Shown here in pieces: positions 1 through 8,652 of a DNA stretch of 64,000 nt. The notes beneath the pieces were generated by a model, which did not search any database, was not told the origin of the DNA, and saw nothing but the letters and a program-made list of their open reading frames with translations. Origin of the DNA: Johnsonella ignava ATCC 51276 (GTDB taxonomy: Bacteria; Bacillota; Clostridia; Lachnospirales; Lachnospiraceae); assembly GCF_000235445.1 (NCBI RefSeq), contig NZ_JH378832.1, positions 215,457 to 279,456 of the forward strand, written 5' to 3'. Position 1 is the first letter of the stretch. Each line of letters begins with the position of its first letter. The position numbers were made by a program, and so were the translations under genes.

Positions 1-833
1 ACATTCCTTGAATTATCATTGCCGGGTGCTATAAAATAACCGAATAATGTCCGATCCAATTTTTCCGCATCGGCAGAACTTCCGGGTATCATAGCAATGC
101 TCCCGCTCTTAAAAAATTCAACTAAAGCCGCATGATCCTTTGGACTGTCTTCCCTTGCAGGAATGTCTTCAATCATCATACGTGCCATGCTTTCAATATC
201 ATATATGCCCGAATTAAGCTGTCCGTCGGCATCAACTGCTCCTTTAAAACCGCCGGGTGCATTAAGTGTAAAACCGTCTGCAAAATACAATGTATCATAC
301 TGCCCGGAAGAATTAACGGAAAATGCCATCGGCTTGATCCCCTCCTCTTTAAATATTGTAAAGAGACTTTCAAATGAACTGAGCGTTTCAGGCTTTGGAA
401 CTCCTGAAAGAGAAAATTTCGCCTGATTGTAATATATAAGAGAGACATTTCCGCTTAAAGGCAGTGAGTATTGTATACCGTCTTTATCTGAAAGAAGCAG
501 ATAATCAATGGTTCTTTCTTCAGGAAGCCCGCCTATATCTGATAATTTTTTTGAAAGCCCAAGTGTCTGTGCCTCATTAAAGCTAAGACCTGAAATTATA
601 TCAGCTTTATCTGCCTGATTAACACCTTCGCCCTCATTATAGGTTCTAATTTCGACCGACACATTAGGTTTATTTGATTTGTACATATCTGCAAGAGCAT
701 CATACATATCCTTTTCATCAGCCTTACAATATACAAGCAGTGCAGATGAAGTAGTACCTTTATTCGCACAAGATGTGATAAATGATAAGGCAGCTATCAT
801 AAAACACAGTGCAATTAGTCCTTTTTTTATCAC
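1..833 (-). CDS. Extracellular solute-binding lipoprotein (partial, C-terminus beyond left edge)
   Basis: The reading frame is open from a GTG at 833 to the window edge, about 277 residues. The GTG follows AAGGAG at a good distance; that SD overlaps the stop of the upstream TadG-like gene, so the gene is probably the last member seen of the Tad operon. The N-terminus is a lipoprotein signal (hydrophobic stretch, then LSFITSC with the lipid cysteine near residue 22). The mature part reads like a family 1 solute-binding protein: a short beta-strand start, a later 'YYNQAKFSLSGVPKPETL' segment typical of such proteins, and 'AMIPGSSAD' near the visible end. No permease or ATPase lies nearby, so a surface-sensor or pilus-linked role is possible but unproven. 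Confidence 0.75.
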   Translation of the reverse strand, partial: MIKKGLIALCFMIAALSFITSCANKGTTSSALLVYCKADEKDMYDALADMYKSNKPNVSVEIRTYNEGEGVNQADKADIISGLSFNEAQTLGLSKKLSDIGGLPEERTIDYLLLSDKDGIQYSLPLSGNVSLIYYNQAKFSLSGVPKPETLSSFESLFTIFKEEGIKPMAFSVNSSGQYDTLYFADGFTLNAPGGFKGAVDADGQLNSGIYDIESMARMMIEDIPAREDSPKDHAALVEFFKSGSIAMIPGSSADAEKLDRTLFGYFIAPGNDNSRN

Positions 834-845
834 TATATGTTCTCC

Positions 846-1409
846 TTACCATTTAGAAGGTTTGTCCCCGGGTACAAAGGTATAACTTCCGGGTGCACTT
901 CCTTTATATGAGCCATTATATGTTGTTGCATTTGCTGCAGGTCTCCATATTCGGCTAATCCCTTCATTTTGAGAATCTCCGTATACTTCTTCACCTGACG
1001 TATCGGCATGCAACCCGACATCTCTTATGCCAAACAGTCTAAGGAAATAACAATCCTGCCTTGTCTCAAGTACTGCTTTAGTCCTTATTTTTCTTGAATT
1101 ATCTGCACTTTCATATTCCTGAAAATATAGAGTAAGCGTTCCATTGAAGTTATTTCTGGACAGATTTTCCGATAAAACATTATAGCTGGTAGCACCCGGA
1201 TTATCTGCATATCTTATCATATCCGCATTATCAAGCTTATCGGCTTTTACCATCTGACATAAATTTTCCAATTCATTTCGCTTCATATATATCATGCCTA
1301 AATCAACCGCCAGACCGATAAAACCGGTCAAAACAACTATTGAAAAGGCAAATATTATAATTATATTTCCATCTTCCTTGTTAAAAATTTTCTTCAAAAA
1401 ATGCCTCAT
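846..1409 (-). CDS. TadG-like pilus assembly protein (short)
   Basis: This 187-residue protein starts at an ATG behind GAGGAG. Residues 10-40 hold the Tad-type start: a charged N-terminus with EDGN, then a hydrophobic helix ending in AVDLG, as in the TadE/G-like N-terminal domain that inserts into the membrane and is processed like a prepilin. The rest is a short extracytoplasmic domain without a VWA fold. Classical TadG is over 400 residues, so this is a reduced form. It follows two further pseudopilin genes, with 14 bases to the preceding stop, in the expected Tad order. Confidence 0.7.
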   Translation of the reverse strand: MRHFLKKIFNKEDGNIIIIFAFSIVVLTGFIGLAVDLGMIYMKRNELENLCQMVKADKLDNADMIRYADNPGATSYNVLSENLSRNNFNGTLTLYFQEYESADNSRKIRTKAVLETRQDCYFLRLFGIRDVGLHADTSGEEVYGDSQNEGISRIWRPAANATTYNGSYKGSAPGSYTFVPGDKPSKW

Positions 1410-1423
1410 GCCTATCTCCTCAC

Positions 1424-1993
1424 TTATTCCGTGCGCTGCAATTCGGCAACAGTTCTCTCACTATTAAGACTCTTTCTTATAGTGAGTGTATCGCCAAAAA
1501 ATGTCTTTCCAAAAAATGTCAAAGGAACCACACGATACTCAATATCTGCCCTAATCTTCATATATCTTGTATCTTTTCTTGCCGTAGTATATTCCTGTGC
1601 CTTATAGCTCGGCACATCAAAGCTTGTTTCTTTGTTTTCAGCCTCAACCACAGCATTTGTAACTATAAGATTACTTGGTTTAAAACCCCACAGGCTACTT
1701 TGCTTTATAGAGTTTTTTATTGCATTCTCTACAACTAAACCGCTGTAAACTTTTCTATCAACACCCTGCTGCATGTACACCATATTATCAACAAGCTGAC
1801 TGGAATTAACAAGATCTTTTTCACCGATTTCCCAACTTGCATGTGCATATCCTTGATTAAACACACTGCTTTGATATGCAACCCACGAAAAATCAATAAT
1901 TGCCAGCATAATTGCTAAAAATATGGGGAAAACTAAAGCAAATTCTACAATTCCCTGACCCTTCTCTTTTTTAATTAGTTTTTTTATATCCAT
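1424..1993 (-). CDS. TadE-family pseudopilin
   Basis: A 189-residue protein with the sequence KKEKGQGIVEFALVFPIF near the N-terminus. The G-x-G-[IV]-V-E-F motif followed by a hydrophobic helix is the TadE/TadF prepilin-type signature, with Glu at the +5 position after the processed Gly. In Tad systems these minor pseudopilins are cleaved by the prepilin peptidase and help start Flp fibre assembly at the membrane. The start ATG sits behind AGGAGAA. It is co-directional with the neighbouring TadE-like and TadG-like genes. Confidence 0.85.
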   Translation of the reverse strand: MDIKKLIKKEKGQGIVEFALVFPIFLAIMLAIIDFSWVAYQSSVFNQGYAHASWEIGEKDLVNSSQLVDNMVYMQQGVDRKVYSGLVVENAIKNSIKQSSLWGFKPSNLIVTNAVVEAENKETSFDVPSYKAQEYTTARKDTRYMKIRADIEYRVVPLTFFGKTFFGDTLTIRKSLNSERTVAELQRTE

Positions 1994-2045
1994 AACTATA
2001 TTCTCCTAATCTCTTCAGCCGGTTACAAGTTTATCTTAAATGCGG

Positions 2046-2543
2046 CTAATTCCCCTTTACATATACATCTCTTTCAAATACTTTTGAACGAACTGTAAAT
2101 GTATTGCCTAAAAATTTTTCACCAAATAAAGTAATCGGCCGCATAGTATATGAAAGCTGGACTGACACCTTGTTCTTAACATATCGACTCGGGCGTGCTT
2201 CAAACTGATCCGAAAATGCTACTCCTGAAGCACTTCTATCACTTGAATATACATAATATGTATATGGTTCGTCTATATCTCCGCTATTTAAAAAATCTAT
2301 TCTTATATTATTTACATCCAGCTTATCACTAAATGTTCTATTCATAGTTGCCCTGATATCACTTTCCCCCTGTCCGGAGGTCAATGTTGCCAGACTTTCA
2401 GATGCTGCCGTATTTAAAAGCATCTTTGTTCGTATATATCTGTAATACTCCATAGCCGGCAAAAACATAAGCAAAAGTATAGGAAATACAAGTGCAAATT
2501 CAACAACTGACTGCCCGAGCTCACATTTTAAAAACTTCTTCAT
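2046..2543 (-). CDS. TadE/TadF-family pseudopilin
   Basis: A 165-residue protein opening MKKFLKCELGQSVVEFALVF, the TadE-type class III signal: short basic leader, G-Q-S-V-V-E-F, then one transmembrane helix to about residue 35. The start follows AAAGGAGGATGTA. The remainder is a small extracytoplasmic beta-rich domain. It is paralogous to the gene just downstream: both share a conserved 'P[IL]TLFGEKFLG'-type or 'PLTFFGKTFFG' strand near the C-terminus, so the pair probably forms a heteromeric initiation complex. That last point is inference. Confidence 0.85.
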   Translation of the reverse strand: MKKFLKCELGQSVVEFALVFPILLLMFLPAMEYYRYIRTKMLLNTAASESLATLTSGQGESDIRATMNRTFSDKLDVNNIRIDFLNSGDIDEPYTYYVYSSDRSASGVAFSDQFEARPSRYVKNKVSVQLSYTMRPITLFGEKFLGNTFTVRSKVFERDVYVKGN

Positions 2544-2554
2544 TACATCCTCCT

Positions 2555-4993
2555 TTACACATTTTCTCTATTTTCTCCCGATATTTTCTCCATATCAAGT
2601 TTATCTATAAGTTCTTTAGCCTTTAAATAAGCTTCATTATACATGCTTATCTCATCTGAAATATCAATATTTTTTTCAGGACCTTTCTTTGTTTCTTTTA
2701 TATCCTTAAAATCTCCGGTATTTGCAGATAAAGAAGCTACCTTTGAGGATGTATCGGCAGAAACCGGCATTCTCCTGAGACGTTCTATCTCTCTTTCAAG
2801 TCTCTGGTTCTCCTTTACAACATGCTCATATTGTGCAGTAAGCAGATTCAATGAGTCTGCTAATTCGACATTATGCAGCCTTAATGATGTAAGCTCCGCA
2901 ACAGTCTTATTTATAGTTTCTCTATCCTGCATGGATCTTTCAACATAAGCCTGGACCCCCTCTGACTGCGTTTTCATATGTGCCATGATTTTCTGTACAG
3001 TATCCTTAAGAGAAGTTATTATATGCTTTGCCTGCTCGCAGTCCTGTCTTAAAATAAGATTTTCCTTTTCCTGCTCCTGATAATGCTGCAGCAAAAGCTC
3101 CTTTTCTTTAAGTGAAGCCTCAAGAGATTCTATCTGAGTTAAGCTTTTATTATAATTCTGATAAAGAGATTCTATCTTTGACTCTATTTCTTCTCTTCCT
3201 TTTATCTGAACCTCAAATCTTTTATTTGATTCAATAAGCTGCTGTTCTTTTTCTTCGGCAGCTATACGGAATTTTTCTTTTTCCTGTACCAACTCATCAT
3301 GTTTAGCACGAAGTTCTTCATTAAGTTTATTATTATTCTTTATTTCTTCCTGAAGCTGTTCGTACAGCTTCTGAACATTGCTTTTTTCCTTTTCAACTCT
3401 CTGAAGTGACTGTGCAAGTCTATTTTCCCTTTCTTCCATCATGAATTTCAGATCCGCTTTTTCCTGAAGCATATGATCCTGCTGCACATGAAGCTGTTCA
3501 GTAAGCATCTGATTTTTGCTTATCTCTTTTTGAAGTTCTTCATAAAAATCCCTGACATCTGAATGTTCTTTTTTAAGCCTGTTTTCCAGCTCATTTATAT
3601 TCATTTCTCTTTTGTCAAGTTTACTCTCAAGCATAGACATCGCAGCTTCTTTTTTCTTCAGTTCCGCCTCTAAAGCATAAATGCCGTCGGACTTGCTTTT
3701 CAGCTCATTCTCAAGAGTATAAACATCTTCAGCTCTTTTCTTTAATTCATCCTCATACTCGGGTGTAAATATATTCTTTTTTGCACTTGCCTCAGAAATT
3801 TCCAACACTTCCTGTTGTTTTTTAGTAAGCTCATCCTTAAGTGATAATATCTGTTCCTCTTTCTTTTTTATATCATTTTCAAAGGATACCATATCATCTT
3901 TCTTTTTACTCAGCTCATTTTCAAAATCTTCTATCTGCTGTTCCTTCGTATGCAGTATATTTTCAAGTTCAGCCACCTCATCCTTTTTATCCGATAAAAG
4001 CTTCTCGAGATTTGCAATAAACTCTTCCTTCATTTTCAAGGAATCTTCCATTTCCTTTATATACTCCTTATCTTTTAAAAATGAGTCTTCCCTATCCTCT
4101 AAAGAGCCTTCTATATTTCCAATTTTATTCTCAACAGCAAGTAATTCTTTTGTCTTCTCGTCTAATTTTACCTTATATTCTGAAATCTCATCATCTTTCT
4201 GTTTTAATATATCTTCAAGTGAAGAGAGAGCCTTTTCTCTGTCGGAAAGTTCTTTATTAAGGCGTGCAATTTCTTCTTCCTGTTGTTTGTTTTTTTCTTC
4301 AAGTTCTTGAAGAATCTTATCAAATTCAGCTTGTTTAGCTGCAATCTCAGAATTGAGTTTTTCCTTGTTAAAGGAAGAACCTCCCTTTTCCTGTGCAGAC
4401 CTTAAATCCGCCTCCAATTCCTCAATTCTGTTTGTCAGTGCTTCAATTTCATCCTTATAGGATTCCATCTCATCAGACAACTCACTTATATACTGTTCTT
4501 TTTCTTCAATAAGAAGCTCGTAATTTTCTCCGCTTCTGCGCATCTTTTCATAATCTTTGACCATAGTCTGAAGTCTTCTGATCTCATTATGAATCTCACC
4601 ATCAAAGGATGAACCCTGGGGTTCTTCCTCATCCTTTTCCTGAAGACTCGCAAGCTGCTGTCTTGTTTCTGAGAGTTTTGTTTCGGATTCCTGGAGCTGC
4701 TGTCTGAGAACTTCACATTCTCTGATCAGCACAACCTTTTCAGCAGATATATCCTTTATCTGCTGTTCAAGCTGTAATTTAACAACCCTTGCATTCTCCT
4801 GCAAAGCCGCTATAACATCCTCGGCACTCTGCTTGGTATAACCACCTCTCATAGTGCTTCTGAGTCTGTCCGAGACATACCTTTCAGGGCTGTCATCATA
4901 GTATGAATCCATACCATAGCCTCCTCTTTCACCTGTATCCCAATCACCTGAATCCAGGTTTTCGTTTTTATTTCTCCTTTCAAACAATGCCAT
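2555..4993 (-). CDS. Large coiled-coil protein encoded inside the Tad locus
   Basis: An 812-residue, highly charged protein with no signal peptide or membrane helix, so probably cytoplasmic. After a short N-terminal part rich in Gly, Tyr and Asp (to about 50), residues 60-735 are almost continuous heptad-repeat coiled coil of Glu/Lys/Leu composition, with internal repeats of the kind 'L-x-N-x-L-x-K-K-x-x-E'. The C-terminal 80 residues are less regular. A stretch near residue 48 (RGGYTKQSAEDVIAAL) loosely recalls the DivIVA N-terminal 'GY...V..FL' motif, but I would not assign it on that. It sits between the DUF192 gene and the TadE genes in one transcription unit. A role as scaffold or polar organiser of the pilus machine is a guess from context. 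Confidence 0.7.
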   Translation of the reverse strand: MALFERRNKNENLDSGDWDTGERGGYGMDSYYDDSPERYVSDRLRSTMRGGYTKQSAEDVIAALQENARVVKLQLEQQIKDISAEKVVLIRECEVLRQQLQESETKLSETRQQLASLQEKDEEEPQGSSFDGEIHNEIRRLQTMVKDYEKMRRSGENYELLIEEKEQYISELSDEMESYKDEIEALTNRIEELEADLRSAQEKGGSSFNKEKLNSEIAAKQAEFDKILQELEEKNKQQEEEIARLNKELSDREKALSSLEDILKQKDDEISEYKVKLDEKTKELLAVENKIGNIEGSLEDREDSFLKDKEYIKEMEDSLKMKEEFIANLEKLLSDKKDEVAELENILHTKEQQIEDFENELSKKKDDMVSFENDIKKKEEQILSLKDELTKKQQEVLEISEASAKKNIFTPEYEDELKKRAEDVYTLENELKSKSDGIYALEAELKKKEAAMSMLESKLDKREMNINELENRLKKEHSDVRDFYEELQKEISKNQMLTEQLHVQQDHMLQEKADLKFMMEERENRLAQSLQRVEKEKSNVQKLYEQLQEEIKNNNKLNEELRAKHDELVQEKEKFRIAAEEKEQQLIESNKRFEVQIKGREEIESKIESLYQNYNKSLTQIESLEASLKEKELLLQHYQEQEKENLILRQDCEQAKHIITSLKDTVQKIMAHMKTQSEGVQAYVERSMQDRETINKTVAELTSLRLHNVELADSLNLLTAQYEHVVKENQRLEREIERLRRMPVSADTSSKVASLSANTGDFKDIKETKKGPEKNIDISDEISMYNEAYLKAKELIDKLDMEKISGENRENV

Positions 4994-5018
4994 GGTTACA
5001 CCTCTCTTAAATAGTACT

Positions 5019-5363
5019 TTATTTTTGTATAAATATATCTAATTTGTCCCCTTTTTCCAAAAACTCAGCCTGACCTTCGCTAAGCTCCAATACAGATTTT
5101 GTACCGGCTGTGATTTTGCCTATACTCCAAGGTTTAAGAGTCTCTTTATACAGTATAACATAATTTTTGTCTAAATACAGCACATCAATGGTAAACTTCA
5201 TAAAACAGCAATGTACTGAATTGCAATGTTCAAGAAGCAACACTTTACCTTTGGGCATTTCCTTCCTAAACATCAAACCTTTTAATCTTTTCAGGAATGA
5301 ATCTGCCAACTCAATATCAGCTGTGAAGTTCTTATCCCGGCATTCTACATAATTTCCTCCCAT
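5019..5363 (-). CDS. DUF192 family protein
   Basis: A 114-residue protein matching the DUF192 pattern: 'ADSFLKRLKGLMFRKEMPKG' (the RxxGLM motif), then a strand with an N-S-V-H-x-x-x-M-x-F pattern, and a C-terminal 'VLELSEGQ' with the conserved A/L-E-L-x-x-G turn. Members are often secreted with a lipid anchor; this one has no signal peptide. DUF192 genes recur beside Tad/Flp loci, but their biochemical role is unknown to me. Start ATG at 5363 chosen because AGAAGG precedes it; the next downstream ATG is out of frame and runs straight into a stop. Confidence 0.8.
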   Translation of the reverse strand: MGGNYVECRDKNFTADIELADSFLKRLKGLMFRKEMPKGKVLLLEHCNSVHCCFMKFTIDVLYLDKNYVILYKETLKPWSIGKITAGTKSVLELSEGQAEFLEKGDKLDIFIQK

Positions 5364-5397
5364 AATACACCTTCTCTTTTCTATAAAATATATATTA

Positions 5398-6318
5398 CTA
5401 AAATCCTGTTATCAACTGAATTACGGCAGGTCCTAAAATAACTATAAGCACCACCGGCAGGATTAAAAATACAAGAGGCAAAAGTATCTTAACAGCGAGT
5501 TTCTGTGCCTGCTCTTCAACATTTTGCTTATGTGCCATCCTTATAGTATCTGCCTGTACATGAAGTATGTTCTGCAGCGAAGCACCCATCTCATCAGCCT
5601 GGAGTACGGCAGTTGTAAAGGTTTTTATTTCCAAATTATCACAACGCTCACCTAAAGCTGTTAAAGCTTCCCTCCTTGGACGACCAAGTGCCATCTCTCT
5701 TCTTGTTATATCAAATTCCTGTATTAAAACTCCCTCAGATTTTTCAACCACATAAGCAAGAGCCTGATCAAAACCCAGACCTGATGCCACACTGACACTT
5801 AACAGGTCCATAACCTCAGGAAGCTGATGATAAATTGCCTCTTTTCTTTTTTTTATCTTTCTTTTAAGAGAAAATCTGCTTAGTATTATACCTGCTGCCA
5901 AGCCGAAGATACCTGCCACCAACACACCTGATATCGACTGATTAAGCAAAAACGCAACAAGAAGTCCGGTTATACCGAAACATATAGTTGTTACCAAAAC
6001 CCTTGCCGCATAAACCTGCGGGGTTACATTCATGCCTGCCTGTCTTAGCTGTTCAGTGGCATTTTCAGTGGCAACAAGACTTTTTGGTATAATCATAGAA
6101 ACTATATCAAACAAGTTATTCATCATATTGCCAAAAAGTCTCTTGGTCAATGCTGTTTGTGAATAGTTTCCGTCATCATCAATTTTCTCTAAATTTTCAG
6201 CATCTTCAACCCTTTTTGCCAGCTTAAGAGTTTTTGAAAAAGCAACTGTAAGAAAGCCTTCTATAAATATATAAACCACTACTGACAGGCTTAAAGCCAT
6301 TATTATCATTAGAAACAT
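5398..6318 (-). CDS. tadC: TadC inner-membrane platform protein
   Basis: A 306-residue type II secretion F-family protein. An N-terminal helix (about 1-22) and a helix pair near 110-155 precede the cytoplasmic T2SSF domain (about 165-275: 'LPEVMDLLSVSVASGLGFDQAL', 'RREALTALGERC', 'LQADEMGASLQNILHVQADTIR'), and a C-terminal helix closes the protein. TadC pairs with TadB in the membrane to transmit ATPase work to Flp assembly. It lies 21 bases after tadB. The stop codon is TAG, which shows that amber is used as a normal stop in this genome. Confidence 0.93.
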   Translation of the reverse strand: MFLMIIMALSLSVVVYIFIEGFLTVAFSKTLKLAKRVEDAENLEKIDDDGNYSQTALTKRLFGNMMNNLFDIVSMIIPKSLVATENATEQLRQAGMNVTPQVYAARVLVTTICFGITGLLVAFLLNQSISGVLVAGIFGLAAGIILSRFSLKRKIKKRKEAIYHQLPEVMDLLSVSVASGLGFDQALAYVVEKSEGVLIQEFDITRREMALGRPRREALTALGERCDNLEIKTFTTAVLQADEMGASLQNILHVQADTIRMAHKQNVEEQAQKLAVKILLPLVFLILPVVLIVILGPAVIQLITGF

Positions 6319-6339
6319 ATCCGCTCTCCTATCCAGCTG

Positions 6340-7278
6340 TTACAATTTTACATCAACTATTTTCATTATAATTAAAAAGCCCGATATCTCCATAACAGCA
6401 CAAATTACAAGTATTATTCTGCCAAGATCCGTTTTAAAAAGCGGGTTCATGTATGCGGCATTAAGCATTGTAATAGCAATTAAAAGAAATATAGGAAGTG
6501 CACCTACTACTATACCTGATATTCTTCCCTGTGCGGTAATAGTTTTTACCATTCTTGCAACAGCCTGCCTATCTCGTACTGTCTGTGCAATAGTATCCAT
6601 AATTTCAGACAGATTACCACCGACTTTCTGCTGTACCACAACAGCTGTAGTAAGCAGTTTCAAATCCATGCTTTTCATTTTATCAGCTATACTCATAAGC
6701 GTAGTTTCAAGATCTGCACCAAGCTGCTGTTCCCTAACTGCAACGGCAAACTCACCCCCGATAGGGTCAGGTAAGTTCCTTGAAACGCTTCCAAGTGCCT
6801 GCTGAAAAGAAAAACCAGCCTTCAAAGCATTTGAAAGTATCATAAGTGCATCCCCAAGCTGGGCTTCAAAGATTGCCCTTCTTCTTGAAATACTGAACAT
6901 AAGATATATAGGAGGAGCAGCAATACCAATTAATACAAGTACAGAACTCCTTACCACATCCTCTGTAAAAGTATACAACAACAAAGCCGGAATAAATGAT
7001 GCAAAGAACCATAAAACTATAAATTCTTCAGGTTTAGCCTTTATTCCAGACAGAGCTACGTTATTTGCGAAATTTTCAGAAATTTTTATAAAGCTTAAAT
7101 CTGCAGTTTTTATCCCCTTCTTTTTCTTTTTAACAAGTCTTGAAGGTGAAGTACCGACAGCCTCTATCTCATCAAGAGATTTTTCTATCCTCATCCTGTT
7201 CCTGGAAAGTACGGATATAAAATTAAGTGAAACTAAATATCCTATAACTGCCAGAGATATTGCCATTAGCCAAATCAT
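6340..7278 (-). CDS. tadB: TadB inner-membrane platform protein
   Basis: A 312-residue paralogue of TadC: N-terminal helix, paired central helices (about 90-130), the T2SSF domain around 140-260 ('LGDALMILSNALKAGFSFQQAL', 'LLTTAVVVQQKVGGNLSEIMDTIAQTVRDR'), then two C-terminal helices. It forms the membrane platform of the Tad machine with TadC. The start is ATG at 7278. Its SD (AGAAAGGACGG) lies inside the last codons of the extended cpaF frame, so the two genes are tightly packed only if cpaF is read through its amber codon. Confidence 0.93.
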   Translation of the reverse strand: MIWLMAISLAVIGYLVSLNFISVLSRNRMRIEKSLDEIEAVGTSPSRLVKKKKKGIKTADLSFIKISENFANNVALSGIKAKPEEFIVLWFFASFIPALLLYTFTEDVVRSSVLVLIGIAAPPIYLMFSISRRRAIFEAQLGDALMILSNALKAGFSFQQALGSVSRNLPDPIGGEFAVAVREQQLGADLETTLMSIADKMKSMDLKLLTTAVVVQQKVGGNLSEIMDTIAQTVRDRQAVARMVKTITAQGRISGIVVGALPIFLLIAITMLNAAYMNPLFKTDLGRIILVICAVMEISGFLIIMKIVDVKL

Positions 7279-7281
7279 TTA

Positions 7282-7413
7282 CTACCGTCCTTTCTGATAA
7301 AACCATTCATCTTTTATCATTCCGCCATTATCCTTTATTTTATCACTTACCTTAGGATGTATGCCGGTAGTAACAAATTGCCCTGAGATACGCCCAAGAC
7401 CATCAACACCTTC
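7282..7413 (-). pseudogene. Out-of-reach C-terminal tail of cpaF behind an in-frame amber codon
   Basis: Directly after the TAG at 7414-7416 the same frame stays open for 43 codons and ends with TAG then TAA one base before... the tadB start region. The decoded tail includes GVDGLGRISGQFVTTGIHP, which matches the family end 'VFKQ.G.....G.F..TG..P' of CpaF/TadA ATPases. Family members usually carry Gln (CAG) at the position of the stop, so one C-to-T change explains it. Either the protein lost its last 43 residues, or the stop is suppressed. Extended length would be 455 residues, normal for the family. Confidence 0.8.
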
Positions 7414-8649
7414 CTACTTAAATACAAAAAGATCCTGTATTGTAACAGTATCGCCTTCCATTCCGAGTACCTCGGATATATTTACAACCTTTCTGCTTCC
7501 GTCCCTAAACCTGCTCTGATGAACAATGATATCAATAGCAGAGGAAATCTGCTCTCTTATAGCCTTTGCCGGGAGTTCCATACCTGCCATCATTACCATG
7601 GTTTCAAGACGTGATATAACATCTCGTGGTGTATTGGCATGGACTGTTGTAAGCGATCCGTCATGACCTGTATTCATCGCCTGAAGCATGTCAAGTGTTT
7701 CACCTGAACGCACCTCTCCTACAATAACCCTGTCAGGACGCATACGCAGGGCATTTTTAACCAAATCTCTTATGGCAATCTGTCCTTTGCCTTCTATATT
7801 TGCCGGACGTGCCTCAAGTGTAACTACATGGTTCTGCTCAAGCCTAAGCTCTGCCGCATCCTCTATTGTTACAATTCTTTCTCCTTCAGGAATATATGAT
7901 GACAAAACATTCAAAAGCGTAGTTTTACCGGAACCTGTACCACCTGATACTATAACATTGCATCGTCCTCTAACTGCACCTTCAAGGAAACTTGCCATCT
8001 GAGAAGACATAGAACCGTAACCGATCAAATCGCTTACTTTAAGCGGCTTTGACGAAAACTTTCTTATGGTTATAGACGGACCCTTAAGTGCAACCGGAGG
8101 AATTATGGCATTCACACGAGAACCGTCAGGAAGTCTGGCATCAACCATAGGTGTTGATTCATCGCATCTTCTTCCGATAGGTGATACAATCCTGTTTATT
8201 ACCTGTAATACATGTGCATCATCTCTAAACATTACATTGGTAAGCTCCAGCTTACCAAAACGCTCTATATAAACCTGCTTAGCATGATTTACCATAACCT
8301 CGGATATAGATTTATCTCTTAACAATGGCTCAATAGGTCCAAGCCCTATAACATCATCAAGAATCTCCTGTGCAAGTCTGCTTTCCTCAAGCCTTGTAAG
8401 GTGCTGTTCCTGATTTGCAAGAGACTGGTGTATAAGTTCCATAACATCACTTGCAGCATCATTTGTAGTGCTTCCGCTTGCAAATTTATTATTATACTCC
8501 GTTATAATCTCTTTATGTACATTTTCACGAATTGCCTCGTACTTTTTATCAAGACGAACTACACCTGCATTTTTATAAGATTCATCACTTGCAGCAGGTG
8601 TATCTGCCATCATTCCTTTAGTTCTTTCTATCCTAGATACCCAACTCAT
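7414..8649 (-). CDS. cpaF: CpaF/TadA secretion ATPase, ended early by an in-frame amber codon
   Basis: A 411-residue VirB11/GspE-type ATPase that powers Flp pilus extension. Visible parts: N-terminal domain (about 70-190), Walker A GGTGSGKTT at 236-244, an Asp-box region TIEDAAEL near 261-268, Walker B RVIVGEVRSGE near 307-317, and the His box HDGSLTTVHA near 329-338. All catalytic parts are present. The frame stops after 'LFVFK' where relatives continue with about 40 more residues; that tail is intact in frame beyond the TAG (separate entry). The start ATG at 8649 is two codons after the cpaE stop, in the run GGGAATTAATAAATG. The gene may be functional as truncated, by read-through, or be a recent pseudogene. 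Confidence 0.9.
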   Translation of the reverse strand: MSWVSRIERTKGMMADTPAASDESYKNAGVVRLDKKYEAIRENVHKEIITEYNNKFASGSTTNDAASDVMELIHQSLANQEQHLTRLEESRLAQEILDDVIGLGPIEPLLRDKSISEVMVNHAKQVYIERFGKLELTNVMFRDDAHVLQVINRIVSPIGRRCDESTPMVDARLPDGSRVNAIIPPVALKGPSITIRKFSSKPLKVSDLIGYGSMSSQMASFLEGAVRGRCNVIVSGGTGSGKTTLLNVLSSYIPEGERIVTIEDAAELRLEQNHVVTLEARPANIEGKGQIAIRDLVKNALRMRPDRVIVGEVRSGETLDMLQAMNTGHDGSLTTVHANTPRDVISRLETMVMMAGMELPAKAIREQISSAIDIIVHQSRFRDGSRKVVNISEVLGMEGDTVTIQDLFVFK

Positions 8650-8652
8650 TTA

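Noticed and set aside
7414..7416. Genome-wide recoding of TAG
   Set aside because: TadC ends in TAG with its usual C-terminus and the extended cpaF frame itself ends in TAG, and prfA is intact, so TAG is a normal stop here.
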